Shown one piece after another: positions 12,426 through 13,772 of a stretch of DNA of 13,772 nucleotides (positions are counted from its first letter, which is position 1; each line of letters opens with the position of its first letter). Made by a program: the position numbers and the translations under genes. The DNA lies in contig DFFN01000113.1 in NCBI GenBank assembly GCA_002369525.1, forward strand, positions 1 through 13,772. Direction: 5' to 3'. The DNA is from Lachnoclostridium sp. UBA3775. Its GTDB lineage: Bacteria; Bacillota; Clostridia; Lachnospirales; Lachnospiraceae. The notes under the pieces were generated by a model. The model was not told the origin of the DNA. It saw only the letters and a list, made by a program, of their open reading frames with translations, and made no database searches.

Positions 12426-13772
12426 ATGATCAAAAACAGCAGACTTAAAAAATTAACAGCCATGATAGCAGCAGTTGTCATGGCTTTTTCAATGATGGGC
12501 TGCGGTGACAAGGGCAGTTCTTCATCGGAAAGCTCAACCGCACTCGAGAGTTCGTCCGCACCCGAAAGTTCATCATCTGTAGAAAGTTCAGCGGAAAGCA
12601 CGCCGGCGAGACCGACACCCAAGCAGGCAGAAATGCAGCCCGATAAATACAAAGGTATGACTGCCGAGCAGATAACCGCTTCGCTTTCTCTCGAACAGAA
12701 AGCTGCCCAGATGGTTATGGCCTGCGTTTATAAAATCAACACAAAGCAGATGCAGGAAAACTGCTATGGCTGTATTCTTTCGCTTACCGATCCGCTTGAA
12801 AGCGCGGAATGGCGGAAGCTTATCGACAGTTACCAGGAGGCAGCACTTAAATCCGATGCCGCAATACCCTATATCTACGGACAGGATCAGGTTCACGGAG
12901 TTTACGGCTGTCTTAATGCCGTGATCTTTCCTCACAGCATCGGACTCGGCGCGGCAAACGATCCGGAGCTCATGTATGAAATGGGCAAAGCCACAGCTGA
13001 TGAATCAAAGCTTTGCCACATGATCTGGACCTATTCGCCGGTTGTTGCACAGACAGCGGATCCGAGATGGGGCAGAACCTATGAATGCTACGGCTCTGAC
13101 CTTGAAATCATTAAAACGCTTGGTGAAAGCTATACAAAGGGTCTCATCGACGGCGGACTTATCGCATGCGCAAAGCATTTCTTCGCTGATGGAAATGTGG
13201 AATACGGTACGGGAGAGAATTCGGATGTGGAAAGACTGATCGACCGTGGTGACGCAAAGCTTTCGGAGGATGAGATAAAGGAGCTCCTTTCGGTATATCA
13301 GGGCCAGATCGATGCCGGAGTACAGAGCATCATGATCAGCCACTCGGCACTTAACGGCGTAAAGATGCATGAGAATGCAAAGTATATACAGTACCTTAAA
13401 AACGAGATGGGATTTAAGGGCTTTGTGGCAGGAGACTGGAATTCCGTAACCAATACTTCGGCTCCGACCTATGAAGAACAGATAGTGAATGCCGTGAATG
13501 CGGGACTGGATATGCTGATGGAAGTTGATGCCTATGAAAAAGTAAGGCAGACAATAATAAATGCCGTAAATGACGGAAGGATAAGCGAGGAAAGAGTAAA
13601 CGACGCGGTTACAAGGATAATCCGTGTGAAAATGGACGCAGGTGTTTTTGACGATCCTCTCTTCAAAAACCTGAAGACCGGGCAGAGCGAGACAGGCTCC
13701 GAAGAATACAGAAAGCTTGCCGAAAAGCTTGTGGAAAAAAGCCTTGTCTGCATTAAAAACGAAAACAACATA
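12426..13772 (+). CDS. GH3 family glycoside hydrolase lipoprotein, 3' partial
   Basis: The first 449 codons of a beta-glycosidase; the frame is open to the last base, so the gene continues. Residues 1-25 are a signal peptide ending SMMG-C26, a slightly atypical lipobox, so the protein is probably lipid-anchored outside the cell. Residues 27-66 are a Ser/Glu-rich linker like that of the GH26 lipoprotein. The GH3 barrel follows: QDQVHG (153-158), DPRWGRTYECYGSD (212-225), AKHFFADG (249-256), SIMISHSALNG (301-311) and the nucleophile Asp337 in FVAGDW. The second domain, with the usual acid/base, lies beyond the window. GH3 enzymes release terminal glucose, xylose or similar residues; the substrate is not settled here. 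AGGAAGG lies just upstream of the ATG. No promoter was seen in the 24-base gap, so it probably rides on the DHH transcript. Confidence 0.92.
   Translation, partial: MIKNSRLKKLTAMIAAVVMAFSMMGCGDKGSSSSESSTALESSSAPESSSSVESSAESTPARPTPKQAEMQPDKYKGMTAEQITASLSLEQKAAQMVMACVYKINTKQMQENCYGCILSLTDPLESAEWRKLIDSYQEAALKSDAAIPYIYGQDQVHGVYGCLNAVIFPHSIGLGAANDPELMYEMGKATADESKLCHMIWTYSPVVAQTADPRWGRTYECYGSDLEIIKTLGESYTKGLIDGGLIACAKHFFADGNVEYGTGENSDVERLIDRGDAKLSEDEIKELLSVYQGQIDAGVQSIMISHSALNGVKMHENAKYIQYLKNEMGFKGFVAGDWNSVTNTSAPTYEEQIVNAVNAGLDMLMEVDAYEKVRQTIINAVNDGRISEERVNDAVTRIIRVKMDAGVFDDPLFKNLKTGQSETGSEEYRKLAEKLVEKSLVCIKNENNI

Noticed and set aside
12530..12610. Short Ser-codon repeats in the GH3 gene (and at 2345-2465 in GH26), considered as DNA repeats
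   Set aside because: They encode irregular Ser-rich protein linkers, with no fixed unit or spacer, so not a CRISPR or other DNA repeat array.

Overview
The window looks like a stretch of chromosome from a fibre-degrading member of the Clostridia (Bacillota), probably a gut or rumen Lachnospiraceae or Oscillospiraceae relative. This rests on Gram-positive style ribosome binding sites (GGAGG type), sigma-A promoters with 17-base spacers, a Bacillota-type LexA box, Ser-rich surface lipoproteins, two AraC regulators each next to a glycoside hydrolase, and a YolD-like partner for a Y-family polymerase. The genus cannot be fixed from the sequence. No rRNA, tRNA, CRISPR array, insertion sequence or phage gene was seen, and no gene-free gap exceeds 300 bases.

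Layout. Bases 1-750 (+) are the 3' end of an ABC-2 permease, followed by a hairpin terminator. Bases 845-4090 hold a mannan/glycan module: a surface GH26 lipoprotein on the minus strand, transcribed divergently from an AraC regulator, with a flavin reductase-like gene behind the regulator. Bases 4069-6940 (-) hold a three-gene operon read VTC-domain protein -> DUF4956 membrane protein -> Cthe_2159-type beta-helix carbohydrate-binding protein. It has its own promoter and a pair of 10-base direct repeats upstream. Bases 7090-8960 hold a second AraC regulator divergent from a GH5 enzyme that has no signal peptide and resembles CelC of Clostridium thermocellum. A strong terminator follows it.

Bases 9007-10604 (-) are an SOS cassette. 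A Y-family DNA polymerase with a clamp-binding motif is coupled by an ATGA overlap to a YolD-like small protein. It lies behind two LexA boxes that form a perfect 13-base inverted repeat, one box sitting between the -35 and -10. Bases 10769-13772 (+) are an apparent operon of a DHH phosphoesterase, a membrane-anchored protein of unknown function, and a GH3 lipoprotein that runs off the window.

Working together. GH26 (outside, endo-acting), GH3 (outside, exo-acting) and GH5 (inside) could form a glycan-degrading chain, with the two AraC proteins as local switches; this is inference from gene order and domain content. The least understood unit is the VTC-DUF4956-beta-helix operon, which may make or display an anionic polymer at the cell surface. 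It is the best candidate here for an undescribed system.
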